Shown in pieces: positions 63,704 through 64,000 of a stretch of 64,000 bases of DNA; the stretch's first letter is position 1, and each line of letters begins with the position of its first letter. The position numbers and the translations under genes were made by a program. This DNA comes from Pseudoalteromonas citrea (GTDB lineage Bacteria > Pseudomonadota > Gammaproteobacteria > Enterobacterales > Alteromonadaceae). The stretch spans positions 186,001 through 250,000 of the forward strand of contig NZ_AHBZ03000027.1 of assembly GCF_000238375.3 (NCBI RefSeq), read 5' to 3'. The notes under the pieces are model-generated. The model was not told the origin of the DNA, searched no databases, and saw nothing but the letters and a program-made list of their open reading frames with translations.

Positions 63704-64000
63704 ATGTTAAATATGAATGGAATAAGCAAAGTATATCAAACTGAAATGGTACAAACTCATGCGCTACAAGACTTTAATTTACAGGTGAATGAAGGAGAGT
63801 TTATTGCGGTAACAGGTCCGTCAGGTTCAGGGAAAACCACCTTTTTGAATATAGCAGGTGTATTAGAGCCGTTCACTCAGGGCGAATATTTACTCGATGG
63901 CGTCGATATTGGCAAACTGAATGATAATCAACGTGCAGATATTAGAAATCAAAAAATAGGGTATATTTTTCAGGGTTTTAATTTAATCCCTGACCTAAAT
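63704..64000 (+). CDS. MacB-type ABC efflux ATPase, 3' truncated
   Basis: Ninety-nine codons are visible before the window ends. The product begins MLNMNGISKVYQTEMV and has Walker A GPSGSGKTT and Q-loop GYIFQGFNLIPDLN, as in LolD/MacB ATPases. GAGG lies 8 nt before the ATG. It follows the adaptor gene by about 83 nt. Permease genes are expected beyond the edge. It is related in class, not identical, to tamM. Confidence 0.92.
   Translation, partial: MLNMNGISKVYQTEMVQTHALQDFNLQVNEGEFIAVTGPSGSGKTTFLNIAGVLEPFTQGEYLLDGVDIGKLNDNQRADIRNQKIGYIFQGFNLIPDLN

Overview
The window looks like a chromosomal stretch of a pigmented marine gammaproteobacterium, most likely Pseudoalteromonas. The support is the codon and AT character, the TonB/AraC-rich gene content, the Alteromonadales-type OsmC-YcaO fusion, and above all a complete tambjamine (tam) pathway of the kind known from P. 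tunicata and P. citrea. Species is not determinable from this sequence. I see no rRNA, tRNA, CRISPR array, phage or insertion sequence.

Layout. 1-8.8 kb: a truncated MocR-like protein without its PLP lysine, cytochrome b561, a membrane LytTR regulator, a TonB siderophore receptor followed by an AraC regulator, a cupin, an ABM-fold monooxygenase, a second AraC gene with an apparent frameshift, and an S66/MccF-like carboxypeptidase. 9.1-11.7 kb: a GGDEF diguanylate cyclase, a DUF2235 hydrolase and a GNAT. 11.9-20.8 kb: a tightly coupled five-gene operon (thioester-reductase-like SDR, class III aminotransferase, SRPBCC protein, divergent acyl-CoA dehydrogenase, formyltransferase) followed by an RND adaptor and pump. 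I do not recognise this as a described pathway, and it is the best candidate for a new small-molecule system. 21.2-25.9 kb: a kexin-like secreted protease with a small exported partner gene (the layout of Aeromonas ASP and its ORF2 chaperone) and a second TonB receptor with a Fur-like site. 26-35.7 kb: a small membrane protein, OsmC-YcaO, LysR/GFA, HopJ, an exported beta-propeller protein, PaiB/GNAT/MocR and an exported histidine phosphatase.

35.8-61.6 kb: nineteen genes on the minus strand with gaps of 0-26 nt or short overlaps, forming one tam operon. TamE, TamB, TamG, TamF, TamD, TamI and TamP match the Pig enzymes that make 4-methoxy-2,2'-bipyrrole-5-carbaldehyde (MBC). TamA, TamT and TamH activate, desaturate, reduce and aminate a fatty acid to an enamine precursor. 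The PigC-like TamQ condenses the two halves. A LolCDE-like set (two FtsX permeases, ATPase, LolA-like protein, outer-membrane barrel) sits inside the operon and is a plausible dedicated export or envelope-protection route. A Rieske oxygenase (tamC) has no obvious step in the linear pathway.

61.6-64 kb: a 767-nt divergent regulatory region with two AG-centred palindromes on the tam side. On the other side are paired GTGTCC/GGACAC palindromes plus a sigma-54-like element, ahead of a second efflux operon (adaptor, then a MacB-type ATPase cut by the window edge). tam letters are inferred from gene order and family match: TamA, TamH, TamQ and TamT are remembered anchors, and skipping the letter O gives exactly 19 genes.
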